From positions 1-64,000 of the forward strand of contig NZ_QJUI01000024.1 in assembly GCF_004327285.1 (NCBI RefSeq): DNA of 64,000 nt, read 5' to 3'. A program made the translations under genes and the position numbers. The stretch is from Phytopseudomonas daroniae. GTDB lineage: Bacteria > Pseudomonadota > Gammaproteobacteria > Pseudomonadales > Pseudomonadaceae. The notes under the pieces were generated by a model, which worked only from the letters and a program-made list of their open reading frames with translations, was not told the origin of the DNA and did not search any database. Below are positions 34,108 through 42,767 of this stretch, one piece after another (position 1 is the stretch's first letter; every line of letters starts with the position of its first letter).

Positions 34108-34305
34108 GCCGGGTTCGTCCAGGAGGCAGGGCTCAGCTTGCCCGACTCCTGAAGCGGCCTCAAGTGGGCGGGTGAGGGCGATCAGGATAAGCTGCGTGCA
34201 ATCAACGTGAGTGAAATTTGTTTTTAACGTTAATAGATTGAGTTTGTTTCACTTGGTATGGGCCTCGACAATGCACGCCATCATTTATGCATTGGAGATA
34301 TCGCC
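34108..34305. promoter_or_regulatory. Promoter region of metE
   Basis: This 198-bp gap between the divergent regulator and metE carries an AT-rich core (about 34205-34260). Inside it, GTGAAA and TTTCAC form a widely spaced inverted pair (30-bp spacer), each resembling half of a MetR site (TGAA-N5-TTCA), though no full site is present. GGAG stands before the metE ATG at 34306. I saw no cobalamin riboswitch motif. Confidence 0.35.
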
Positions 34306-36603
34306 ATGGCCCTGGCACATAGCCTCGGATTCCCCCGAATCGGACGTGACCGCGAACTGAAGAAAGCCCAGGAGGCCTTCTGGAAGGGCGAGTTGGACGA
34401 AGCCGGCCTGCGGGCCGTGGGTCGTGAGCTGCGCGCGCGGCATTGGCAGGTACAGAAGGACGCCGGCATCGAGCTGCTGCCGGTCGGCGACTTCGCCTGG
34501 TACGACCAGGTGCTGGCCCATTCCCTGACTTTCGGCGTGATTCCCGAGCGTTTCCGCCCAGCCAGTGGCAAGCCGACCCTGGATACCTTGTTCGCCATGG
34601 CTCGTGGCGTGAGCGGGGATGCCTGCTGTGGCGGTGCCCATGCGCAAGAGATGACCAAATGGTTCGATACCAACTACCACTACCTGGTACCCGAGTTCAC
34701 CGCTGACCAACAGTTCGCCCTCAGCTGGGAGCAACTGTTCGAGGAAGTGGATGAAGCCCGTGCCCTCGGCCATGACGTCAAGCCGGTGGTGATCGGCCCG
34801 CTGACCTACCTGTGGTTGGGCAAACTCAAGGGAGACGCCCAGGGTTTCGACAAACTGGAACTGCTCGAACGCCTGTTGCCGCTCTATGGGCAAATCTTCC
34901 AGCGTCTGGCCGAGCAGGGCGTGGAGTGGGTGCAGATCGACGAGCCGATCCTGGTACTCGACCTGCCTCAGGACTGGAAGAACGCCTTCGAACGCGCCTA
35001 CAACATCCTGCAGCGCGAGCCGCTGAAAAAACTGATCGCCACCTACTTCGGCGGCCTGGAAGAGAATCTCGGCCTGGCGGCCAATCTGCCGGTGGATGGT
35101 CTGCACATCGACCTGGTACGCGCGCCGCAGCAGTACCCGACCATCCTCGACCGCCTGCCGGCTTACAAGGTGCTGTCCCTGGGCGTGGTCAACGGCCGCA
35201 ACGTGTGGCGCTGCGATCTGGAAAGCGCCCTGGTGGTGATCGGCCATGCGCACAGCCGGCTCGGTGAGCGTCTGTGGATCGCGCCGTCCTGCTCGTTGCT
35301 GCACAGCCCGGTCGATCTGCAGCGTGAAGATCAACTGGATGCCGAACTGAAAAGCTGGCTGGCCTTCGCCACGCAGAAATGCGCCGAAGTGGCAGTGTTG
35401 GCGCGTGCCGTCAATCAGCCGGATGCCCCCGAAGTGCGCGCCGCGCTGGCCGAGAGCCGCGCCGTGCAGGCCAGCCGCGCGGCTTCACCGCGCATCCACA
35501 AGCCTCAGGTGCAGGCACGCCTGGCTGCGGTGACCGCCAACGATAGCCAGCGCGCGTCGCCGTTCGCCCAACGTATCGCCAAACAGCGTGCCGGCCTCGA
35601 CCTGCCGCCGTTCCCGACTACCACCATCGGCTCGTTCCCGCAGACCTCGGCGATCCGCCTGGCACGCCAGGCCTTCAAGCAGGGCAAGCTATCGCTGGGG
35701 GATTACACCGATGCCATGCACAGCGAGATTCGCCATGCGGTAGAGATTCAGGAGCGCCTGGGGCTGGACGTGCTGGTGCACGGCGAGGCCGAGCGCAACG
35801 ACATGGTCGAGTACTTCGCCGAGCAGTTGGATGGCTACCTGTTCACTCGTTTCGGCTGGGTACAGAGCTATGGTTCGCGCTGCGTGAAACCGGCGGTGAT
35901 CTTTGGCGACCTGAGCCGGCCCCAGGCCATGACCGTGGAGTGGATTCGCTATGCGCAGAGCCTCACGGGCAAGGTGATGAAGGGCATGCTGACCGGCCCG
36001 GTGACCATGCTGATGTGGTCGTTCCCACGCGAAGACGTCAGCCGCGAAGTGCAGGCTCGGCAACTGGCCCTGGCGATTCGCGACGAGGTCGTCGACCTCG
36101 AGCAGGCTGGCATCCGTATCGTGCAGATCGACGAAGCCGCGTTCCGCGAGGGACTGCCGCTGCGCAAGGCCGACTGGCAGAATTATCTGGATTGGGCCAC
36201 GGAATCCTTCCGGCTGTGTGCCAGTGGCGTGCGCGACGAGACGCAGATCCACACCCACATGTGCTACAGCGAGTTCAACGACGTGATCGAATCCATCGCC
36301 GCCATGGATGCGGACGTGATCACCATCGAGACCTCGCGTTCGGACATGGAGCTGTTGGAAGCCTTCGAGGCCTTCGAGTACCCCAACGAAATCGGCCCGG
36401 GCGTCTATGACATCCACTCGCCGCGGGTGCCGGACACCAGCGAGATGGTCAAGCTGATGCGCAAGGCGGTGCGCCGCATTCCTGCCGAACGTCTGTGGGT
36501 CAACCCGGATTGCGGCCTGAAAACTCGCGGCTGGCCGGAGACAGAAGCGGCGCTGGTCAATATGGTCGCCGCGGCCCGGCAACTGCGCACGGAACTGGCC
36601 TGA
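34306..36603 (+). CDS. metE: Cobalamin-independent methionine synthase MetE
   Basis: A 765-residue protein started at ATG 34306 (GGAG upstream; the frame is open a little further). It makes methionine from homocysteine and 5-methyltetrahydropteroyltri-L-glutamate. The N-terminal half starts ALAHSLGFPRIGRDRELKKA, with the substrate-binding VEWVQIDEPIL. The catalytic C-terminal half begins LPPFPTTTIGSFPQT, contains LVHGEAERNDMVEYFAEQLDG and GIRIVQIDEAAFREG, and carries the zinc-ligand motifs HTHMCYSEF and WVNPDCGLKTR. Length matches the family. It stands alone; no cobalamin riboswitch was seen. Confidence 0.97.
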   Translation: MALAHSLGFPRIGRDRELKKAQEAFWKGELDEAGLRAVGRELRARHWQVQKDAGIELLPVGDFAWYDQVLAHSLTFGVIPERFRPASGKPTLDTLFAMARGVSGDACCGGAHAQEMTKWFDTNYHYLVPEFTADQQFALSWEQLFEEVDEARALGHDVKPVVIGPLTYLWLGKLKGDAQGFDKLELLERLLPLYGQIFQRLAEQGVEWVQIDEPILVLDLPQDWKNAFERAYNILQREPLKKLIATYFGGLEENLGLAANLPVDGLHIDLVRAPQQYPTILDRLPAYKVLSLGVVNGRNVWRCDLESALVVIGHAHSRLGERLWIAPSCSLLHSPVDLQREDQLDAELKSWLAFATQKCAEVAVLARAVNQPDAPEVRAALAESRAVQASRAASPRIHKPQVQARLAAVTANDSQRASPFAQRIAKQRAGLDLPPFPTTTIGSFPQTSAIRLARQAFKQGKLSLGDYTDAMHSEIRHAVEIQERLGLDVLVHGEAERNDMVEYFAEQLDGYLFTRFGWVQSYGSRCVKPAVIFGDLSRPQAMTVEWIRYAQSLTGKVMKGMLTGPVTMLMWSFPREDVSREVQARQLALAIRDEVVDLEQAGIRIVQIDEAAFREGLPLRKADWQNYLDWATESFRLCASGVRDETQIHTHMCYSEFNDVIESIAAMDADVITIETSRSDMELLEAFEAFEYPNEIGPGVYDIHSPRVPDTSEMVKLMRKAVRRIPAERLWVNPDCGLKTRGWPETEAALVNMVAAARQLRTELA

Positions 36604-36663
36604 GCCAGGGTGGGAGGGGCTTCTGCGTCTTCGACGCAGCGCCGTCGCGCAGCAAACAGGCAT

Positions 36664-36715
36664 GTAGGATGGGTGGTAACCCATCAATTTGCCGATGGGT
36701 TAGCACCCATCCTAC
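36664..36715. repeat. Perfect-stem hairpin repeat, copy 2
   Basis: The left arm GTAGGATGGGTGGTAACCCA and its complement are separated by an AT-rich loop. It is the same repeat as at 7973-8021, with two extra bases in the loop and a compensated change in the stem. It lies downstream of metE and convergent with the isochorismatase gene, where it may serve as a terminator or a REP-type element. Confidence 0.7.
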
Positions 36716-36744
36716 AGACTAAAGCGCCTCCCACGAGCGAGTGT

Positions 36745-37293
36745 TCAGTCGGCCAGATACTGGTCGGCCGAGGTGACGGTCGCATAGGCGAACGCCAGTG
36801 CGGCCATATAGGCAGCCTGCACCTGGGCTGCAGGGACGTGGCTGCCTTCGAATTCCTGGTCGCGTGTCGCGCAGGCGTCGTGGATCACTGTGGTGGCATA
36901 GCCGAAATCCGCGCTGGCGCGGGCGGCGGCGTCGATGCACATATGGCTCATGGCGCCGACCAGGGTGACCTGTTCGATACCGGCCTTGTCGAGCAGCGCC
37001 TTCAGGTTCGTGTCGCGAAACGCATTGACCTTGTGCTTGAGCACCACGTGTTCATCCGCCAGCGGCTGCACGCTGCCATGGATGTGCGCACCCTCGGAGC
37101 CGGCGGTGAAGAAGGGCGCGCCATCGCTCTGGAATTCATGACGCACATGCACCACCGTGTCGCCTGCCGCACGGGCGGCCGCCAATACGCGTGCGGCGTT
37201 CTGCGCTGCCGCGTCGATGCCGTGCAGCGGCCATTTGCCGTCGGCGAAGTAGTCGTTCTGGATATCGATCAGAATCAGTGCGCGCTTGCTCAT
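36745..37293 (-). CDS. Isochorismatase-family cysteine hydrolase
   Basis: A 182-residue protein with the catalytic triad of the family: Asp in ALILIDIQNDYF (residue 9), Lys in VVLKHKVNAFRDT (residue ~87) and Cys in GAMSHMCIDAAARASADFG (residue ~119). The fold and length fit nicotinamidase/cysteine-hydrolase relatives rather than true isochorismatases. It probably hydrolyses an amide or carbamate. It is in the same direction as, and 107 bp after, the DUF1028 gene (37401-38075), so an operon is possible. Confidence 0.85.
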   Translation of the reverse strand: MSKRALILIDIQNDYFADGKWPLHGIDAAAQNAARVLAAARAAGDTVVHVRHEFQSDGAPFFTAGSEGAHIHGSVQPLADEHVVLKHKVNAFRDTNLKALLDKAGIEQVTLVGAMSHMCIDAAARASADFGYATTVIHDACATRDQEFEGSHVPAAQVQAAYMAALAFAYATVTSADQYLAD

Positions 37294-37400
37294 GGTGTTC
37301 TCCGTGGATGGATGCCATACACCTTAGCCGGTGCTCCAGCGATATGGGAGGCGGGTGACCGGCGAGCCTGAGGTGTTTTCCTATACCCAGGTGCCGGTTT

Positions 37401-38075
37401 TCAGACCGAGTCTTCGGCCGCCTTGCCGGCGGGGTTTTCGCGGGTCGGCATGGCGAGAATTTCCGGCAGTACCTCGCGAGCGAATACACCGTGCAGGCGC
37501 CACAGCTCGGCGACCGGATCAAGGTGGTGATCGACGCGGATGTCCCACAACGGATACTCCTCGCGGTCGACGATATAGATCACCGCCGAAGATTCGCCAT
37601 GGCGATCGCCTCCGCGTTCATCCCCTGCGGCGAGAGCGTCGATCAGGCGCTCGACCAGTGGGCGATGTTCACCGTGGCGAAAGGCATCGGCCACAGCGTC
37701 CAGCACCTGCGGCCCGACCAGGCGGTTGCCCTGTACGGAAAACTGTTCGCCAGATAGCGAACCGGCCCACGGGATGCATTGATCGCCCGTCCAGCACACG
37801 CTGTCGCCATGCCGGTCGATCAATGCCAACTGGCGCAGTTCCATGCACGGATCGGTGTCCATCAGACGTTTCAGGGCTGCGGGCGCCGAATGGCCCTGGC
37901 GTAACAGCGCTAGCCCGTCCAGGCCCAGGTACGGATTGACCTGGGCCTGGGTCGCTACCGCGCCAGCTCTGGCGGCGGCATGGCTGAGCAGTTTGCCCAC
38001 GGCGGGCATGGCGGTAGCGGCGGCAACCCCGAACTGGCCGGTGCGCGGGCAGCGGGCAACGATGGAAAAGGTCAT
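37401..38075 (-). CDS. DUF1028 protein
   Basis: A 224-residue protein of the DUF1028 family, starting MTFSIVARCPRTGQFGVAAATAMPAVGKLLSHAAARAGAVATQAQVNP (shown in parts; the N-terminal TFSIVA and AxQA-like blocks are the family hallmark). It then has LIDRHGDSVCWTGDQCIPWAG and a C-terminal segment YIVDREEYPLWDIRVDHH. It resembles N-terminal-nucleophile-type folds, but the reaction is not known. The isochorismatase-like gene follows, so both may act on an amide or peptide substrate. The evidence for the link is position only. Confidence 0.8.
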   Translation of the reverse strand: MTFSIVARCPRTGQFGVAAATAMPAVGKLLSHAAARAGAVATQAQVNPYLGLDGLALLRQGHSAPAALKRLMDTDPCMELRQLALIDRHGDSVCWTGDQCIPWAGSLSGEQFSVQGNRLVGPQVLDAVADAFRHGEHRPLVERLIDALAAGDERGGDRHGESSAVIYIVDREEYPLWDIRVDHHLDPVAELWRLHGVFAREVLPEILAMPTRENPAGKAAEDSV

Positions 38076-38164
38076 GGGCGACTCCTTTGTGCACGTGTGG
38101 CTTAGGCCACAGGCTGCCCGCTATCGTTCCGCTTGCCTCTCGTCGTAGAGCTATCGGTATTTGT

Positions 38165-38183
38165 TGATAAGCATTATCATTCG
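38165..38183. promoter_or_regulatory. Fur box before the ECF sigma gene
   Basis: TGATAAGCATTATCATT contains the GATAA..TTATC dyad of Fur binding sites (consensus GATAATGATAATCATTATC). It lies about 50 bp before the sigma gene's start. Fe-Fur would repress the sigma/FecR/receptor genes when iron is plentiful. Confidence 0.6.
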
Positions 38184-38233
38184 CCGGATTGCCGCCACGC
38201 TTCTGGCGGTATCGTCACGAGCAGCCCCACCCC

Positions 38234-38821
38234 ATGGTCGATCACCCATCTTCGTCCGAGCCTCGCCAGCCCGACCCGTCCACGACGGAGCCGGTGCAGC
38301 GCGATGCCTTTCTGCGCATCTTTCTCGCCCGTCGCGAACAGATGGAAGCGCTATTGCGTCGACGTGTCGGTTGTCGGGCGACTGCGGCGGATCTCGTGCA
38401 GGAGTTGTTTCTGCGCTTCTGGCGACGGCCCAGTGCACCGCTCGAGGACATGGGCAGTTACCTGATCCGCAGCGCCCACAACCTGGCCATCGACCATTTG
38501 CGCAGCGAGGGCGCGCGCAGCCGTAATGAAGCGGGCCTGCTGCCCGAGCAGCGCGGCGACACCGGCATTTCGCCAGACGCAGCCCTGGAGGCGGGCAATG
38601 ATCTGCGCCGCGTGGACGCGGCGTTGCGGGCATTGCCCGAGCGAACTCGGCATATCTTTCTGCTCAACCGTATTCACGGTCAGACCTATGGGCAGATAGC
38701 CCGCAGCATGGCGCTTTCCCAGAGTGCGGTGGAAAAACATATGATGCGCGCCCTGGAAGCCTGCAAGGCCAGCGTCATCGATACGCCGGCCAGCCATACA
38801 TCTGGAAGCACCGCGCCATGA
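38234..38821 (+). CDS. Iron-responsive ECF sigma factor (FecI type)
   Basis: A 195-residue sigma factor started at ATG 38234. Region 2 is seen in RDAFLRIFLARREQMEALLRRR, DLVQELFLRFWRRPS and YLIRSAHNLAIDHLRSEGARSR. Region 4 is TRHIFLLNRIHGQTYGQIARSMALSQSAVEKHMMRALEAC, in parts. FecI-type sigma factors drive a TonB receptor gene when the receptor signals through FecR. Its stop overlaps the FecR start. A Fur box precedes it. Confidence 0.9.
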   Translation: MVDHPSSSEPRQPDPSTTEPVQRDAFLRIFLARREQMEALLRRRVGCRATAADLVQELFLRFWRRPSAPLEDMGSYLIRSAHNLAIDHLRSEGARSRNEAGLLPEQRGDTGISPDAALEAGNDLRRVDAALRALPERTRHIFLLNRIHGQTYGQIARSMALSQSAVEKHMMRALEACKASVIDTPASHTSGSTAP

Positions 38822-39801
38822 GCCACGAGTCACACCTGCAGGAGGAATCACTGTCGGCCATCGAACAGGACGCCTGGCTGTGGCTCGGCCGTCTGCAGGG
38901 GCAGCCTGGCGACAAGGTGCAGATGGCTTTCGAGCAGTGGCTGGCCGCCTCGCCGGAGCATGTCGATGCCTTCGTGCAGATGCAGTCGCTCTGGCAGCTC
39001 AGTCGCCCGGTTGCGCAGAATCTGGCCAATGAAGAGGCGCAGGCATTGCAGCAGTACCTGCGTCCGGCGCCACGGCGGCGACGCTATTGGGCAGCGGCGG
39101 CATTGAGTTTGGCAGCCAGCCTGGCGCTGATGGTCTGGGGTAGTGGCTGGCAGCCGCTGCATTGGGTCGATGACCTGGGCGCGGACTACGTATCGGCACC
39201 AGGGGAGGTGCGCAACCTGACCCTGGCGGATGGGTCGACCGTGGTGCTCGATGCGGACAGTGCCATCGCGGTGCGTTACGACGCCGTCGGGCGTCATGTC
39301 GAGTTGCGCCGTGGCACTGCCTACTTCCGCGTTACCCCAGCCGCCGTACCCTTCGCGGTCGCTGTGGCAGGCGGGGAAGCGCGGGTGCTGGGTACTCGTT
39401 TCGAAGTGCGCAAGTTGCAGGATGGTGGCCGTGTCACCGTCCTGCAGGGTCGTGTAGCGGTGCGCGGCAGTCCAGCCGAGGCGCCGCAGATTCTCACCGC
39501 CAACCAGCAACTGAGTTTCGCAGCCGGTTTCAGCGAGCACTTGCGCAGCGTGGATGCCGAGGCGACGACATCCTGGCGCGATGGACGTCTGAGTTTCTAT
39601 CGGGTGCCGCTCGGCGAGGTGCTGAGCGAACTCGAGCGCTACTACCCCGGACGCATTCTGCTACTCGATAGCGAACTGGCCCAGCGCCGCGTCAGCGGCA
39701 GTTTCTCCAGTAACGATCCGCTGGAGGTGCTCGCCGCTCTGCAGAATGTGCTGGGTTTCGAGCAACATCAGTTGTTCGGGCGTCTGCTGATCCTGCGCTG
39801 A
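38818..39801 (+). CDS. FecR-type anti-sigma regulator
   Basis: A 327-residue protein. The cytoplasmic N-terminal DUF4880 part has AWLWLGRLQGQPGDKVQMAFEQWLAASPEHVDAFVQM (split here), then a single membrane helix (YWAAAALSLAASLALMVWG, residues about 84-102). The periplasmic FecR domain contains VRNLTLADGSTVVLDADSAIAVRY and RVLGTRFEVRKLQDGGRVTVLQG. It holds and later activates the sigma factor upon receptor signalling. It overlaps the sigma gene by 4 bp (ATGA). Confidence 0.9.
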   Translation: MSHESHLQEESLSAIEQDAWLWLGRLQGQPGDKVQMAFEQWLAASPEHVDAFVQMQSLWQLSRPVAQNLANEEAQALQQYLRPAPRRRRYWAAAALSLAASLALMVWGSGWQPLHWVDDLGADYVSAPGEVRNLTLADGSTVVLDADSAIAVRYDAVGRHVELRRGTAYFRVTPAAVPFAVAVAGGEARVLGTRFEVRKLQDGGRVTVLQGRVAVRGSPAEAPQILTANQQLSFAAGFSEHLRSVDAEATTSWRDGRLSFYRVPLGEVLSELERYYPGRILLLDSELAQRRVSGSFSSNDPLEVLAALQNVLGFEQHQLFGRLLILR

Positions 39802-39923
39802 ATTGGCCGGCAGGCAAAAAAATCGCGAACGCAACTGAGGTAAACCCATCCGGCATCCGTGTAGTGGTTTGAATGCGACTAGTTCGCAGACGAGAAGCCA
39901 ATACAGCAAGGGTGAGCCAACCG

Positions 39924-42350
39924 ATGAAATACCGTATGACGCGCCTGCAGGGTGCTACCTGGAAACGCCTGGGCATGACCGCTCTGCTACTGGGCGGCGG
40001 CGCCTTTGCGATGCCGCAACTGGCATTCGCGCAAACCCCGGCGGAGGTCGATGGGCAGGCGCAGCGCTATGAGTTCGCCATTGCCTCCCAGCCACTACCA
40101 CGTGCGCTGGATGCCTTCAGCAAGGTCACCGGCCTCAACCTGGTCTACACCGATGAAGCGCCCTACGCCGTTCAGTCACCCGCCGTGCAAGGGCGCATGA
40201 GCGCAGATCAGGCGCTGGTGCAGTTGCTTGCCGGCTCCGGTTTCACCTATCGGCATGCCGGCGTGGGGACTCTCATGCTGCAGCCCGTGAGTGAGCCAAA
40301 TGCGCTGAACCTCGATGCCGTGCAGATCCAGTCGCAACGTAATGCTGCACAGAGCTACCAGCCGCCAGCGACCACCCGCTTGATGCGTAGCGACACACCC
40401 TTGCTGGAGATCCCTCAGGCGGTCGCGGTAGTGACTTCCCAGGCGCTGCAGGATCAGCAGCCGCAGAATCTCGACGATGCCCTGGCCAATGTCAGCGGCA
40501 TCACCCAGTCCAACACCCTGGGCAGCACGTTGGATGCGGTGATGAAGCGCGGCTTCGGTGACAACCGTGACGGCTCCATCCTGCGTGACGGCATGCGCAC
40601 CATCCAGGGTCGCAACTTCACCGCCACCGCCGAGCGCGTCGAAGTCCTCAAGGGCCCGTCGTCGATGCTCTATGGCATTCTCGATCCGGGTGGCGTGATC
40701 AACGTGGTCAGCAAGAAGCCGCAGCTCGAAAGTTACCGCGCCATCACCGGCCGTGCCTCGACCTTCGGCCATGGCAAGAACGGCAGTGGTGGCACCCTGG
40801 ATCTCACTGGCCCGCTGGGTGAATCCGGCCTGGCCTACCGGCTGGTCGCCGATTATGACGATGCCGACTACTGGCGCGACTTCGGCCATAACCGCGACAA
40901 GACCTTCGCGCCGTCCCTGGCCTGGTACGGCGAAGACACCACCATCACCCTCAGCCATGAATACCGTGAGTATTCGGTGCCCTTCGATCGCGGCACGCTG
41001 TTCGTCAATGGCAAGCCGCTGAACATTCCTGCCGAACGCCGTCTGGACGAGCCTTACAACGTGACCGAAGGCCGATCCAACCTGAGCATCTTCGACCTGT
41101 CCCATCAGCTCAGTGATGACTGGAAGGCCCATTTCGCCTACAGCTACAACCGCGATACCTATGACGACTATCAGGCGCGAGTCACCAGTGTGGATACCAC
41201 CACTGGCACCGTTGGACGCCGCCTGGACGGTACGCGCGGCGCGGTCAGCACCTCGCACTTCGCCACCTTCGACCTGGATGGCAAGATGCTGCTGGGCGGC
41301 ATGCAGCACGATCTGCTGATGGGCGTGGATCACGAGTACCGCAAGTTCTATCGCGAAGATCTGATCCGCCAGAACACCACGCGCCGACTCGATTACAACG
41401 AGCCGGTTTATGGACTCGACCCGGTTCCTACCACCGTGGTTGCCAACGACAGCGACCAGACCGATCGTGTGGTCACCCAATCAGCCTTTATCCAGGATTC
41501 GATTCACCTCAACGAACAATGGATCTTCGTCGCTGGCGCCCGCTACCAGCTCTACGACCAGCTCGCCGGGCGTGGCCGTCCGTTCACCAAGAACACCGAT
41601 ATCGACGGCCAGGTCTGGGTGCCGCGCGTCGGGCTGGTGTACAAGCTCAACGACGAACTATCGCTGTACGGCGGTTACACCGAGTCGTTCAAACCCAACT
41701 CGACCATTGCACCGCTGAGCAACGGTGCGACGATCAATGGCGTGCAGCCGGAGGAAGGCAAATCCTGGGAAATCGGCGCCAAGCTGGATATGCCGGGGCG
41801 CATCACCGGTACCCTGGCGCTGTTCGATATCGTCAAGGAAAACGTACTGGTTACCCAGACCATTGGCGCTGAAACCTTCGCGACCGGTGCCGGTGAGGTG
41901 CGTTCCCGCGGCGTGGAGCTGGACGTTACCGGGCAGGTGACCGACAGCCTCAGCCTGATCGGTACCTTTGCGCTGACCGATGCCGAGGTGACCAAGGATC
42001 CGGATCTCAAGGGAAACGGCTTGCAGAACGTCGCCCGGCAGACCGGCTCGCTTTCCGCTGTCTACGATTTCGGTGCGCTGTTCGGTGGTGATCGTCTGCG
42101 GGCTGGCGCCGGTGCTCGCTACGTCGGAGAGCGGGAGGGGGATGCGGGCAATACCTTCACGCTGCCGTCCTACACGGTGGCCGATGCCTTCGCCAGCTAC
42201 GATACTCGCCTGGGCGACAACAAGCTCAAGCTGCAGCTCAACGTCAAGAACCTGTTCGACAAGACCTACTACAGCTCTTCAGTGAACACCCTCAACGTCT
42301 CGGTTGGCGACCCGCGTCAGGTGCAGGTGTCCAGCACCCTGGAGTTCTGA
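39924..42350 (+). CDS. TonB-dependent siderophore receptor with signalling domain
   Basis: An 808-residue outer-membrane receptor started at ATG 39924. A signal peptide ends LAFAQ near residue 35. The STN signalling domain follows (YEFAIASQPLPRALDAFSKV, then GRMSADQALVQLLAGSGF). The plug starts after the LNLDAVQIQSQ segment, and the ferric-siderophore plug motif RVEVLKGPSSMLYG leads into the beta-barrel. The barrel ends VQVSSTLEF with a C-terminal Phe, as outer-membrane proteins do. With FecI/FecR upstream it is a cell-surface signalling system for a siderophore. Whether the siderophore is native or from another organism cannot be read; no synthesis genes are here. Confidence 0.92.
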   Translation: MKYRMTRLQGATWKRLGMTALLLGGGAFAMPQLAFAQTPAEVDGQAQRYEFAIASQPLPRALDAFSKVTGLNLVYTDEAPYAVQSPAVQGRMSADQALVQLLAGSGFTYRHAGVGTLMLQPVSEPNALNLDAVQIQSQRNAAQSYQPPATTRLMRSDTPLLEIPQAVAVVTSQALQDQQPQNLDDALANVSGITQSNTLGSTLDAVMKRGFGDNRDGSILRDGMRTIQGRNFTATAERVEVLKGPSSMLYGILDPGGVINVVSKKPQLESYRAITGRASTFGHGKNGSGGTLDLTGPLGESGLAYRLVADYDDADYWRDFGHNRDKTFAPSLAWYGEDTTITLSHEYREYSVPFDRGTLFVNGKPLNIPAERRLDEPYNVTEGRSNLSIFDLSHQLSDDWKAHFAYSYNRDTYDDYQARVTSVDTTTGTVGRRLDGTRGAVSTSHFATFDLDGKMLLGGMQHDLLMGVDHEYRKFYREDLIRQNTTRRLDYNEPVYGLDPVPTTVVANDSDQTDRVVTQSAFIQDSIHLNEQWIFVAGARYQLYDQLAGRGRPFTKNTDIDGQVWVPRVGLVYKLNDELSLYGGYTESFKPNSTIAPLSNGATINGVQPEEGKSWEIGAKLDMPGRITGTLALFDIVKENVLVTQTIGAETFATGAGEVRSRGVELDVTGQVTDSLSLIGTFALTDAEVTKDPDLKGNGLQNVARQTGSLSAVYDFGALFGGDRLRAGAGARYVGEREGDAGNTFTLPSYTVADAFASYDTRLGDNKLKLQLNVKNLFDKTYYSSSVNTLNVSVGDPRQVQVSSTLEF

Positions 42351-42767
42351 ACGCGTCCACAATCGCTTCGCTCCGGGGGAGTGGCTCCGGCAGAGTTGAT
42401 GGCTTACGCGACCGTGTAGGAGCCGCGACCCCGCGGCGAATGGTAGCCATGACGCGTTATTGCGATATGGCCGCCATCGCATCGCCCGCAAGCGGGCTCC
42501 TACACGGTTTCTGATAATCACTCGATCGTGTAGGAGCCGGCTTGCCGGCGATTGCTTGAGCACGCACCCTAGAAACGCAGGGCGTAGGGTGGATCGGGGC
42601 GCGTAGCTGACGCTCTTTTCATCCACCATTGCGATCGCGTAGTGGTGGACGGATCGGGCCGCGTAGGCAAGCGTCGTCCACCCTACGGTCTAGGGAAGCC
42701 ACAAGTTGCAAGGGAGAGCAGTGAACTGCTCTTACTTGCCGCTTGAGGCTTGCAGCTTGCGGCTGCT
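42351..42767. repeat. Cluster of REP-type repeats
   Basis: The 417-bp gap between the receptor and fumarase genes holds no gene. It contains GTAGGAGCC...GGCTCCTAC inverted arms at about 42417-42507, another GTAGGAGCC copy at 42532, and a GTAGGGTGGA...TCCACCCTAC pair at about 42583-42689. The first arm of this last pair includes GACGCTCTTTTCATCCACCA, also found at 7949-7968. These are REP/BIME-type palindromes of Pseudomonas, probably also acting as terminators for the two convergent genes. Confidence 0.75.

Noticed and set aside
34108..34305. Cobalamin riboswitch upstream of metE
   Set aside because: The gap is short and shows no conserved cobalamin-riboswitch core; only an AT-rich promoter is visible.
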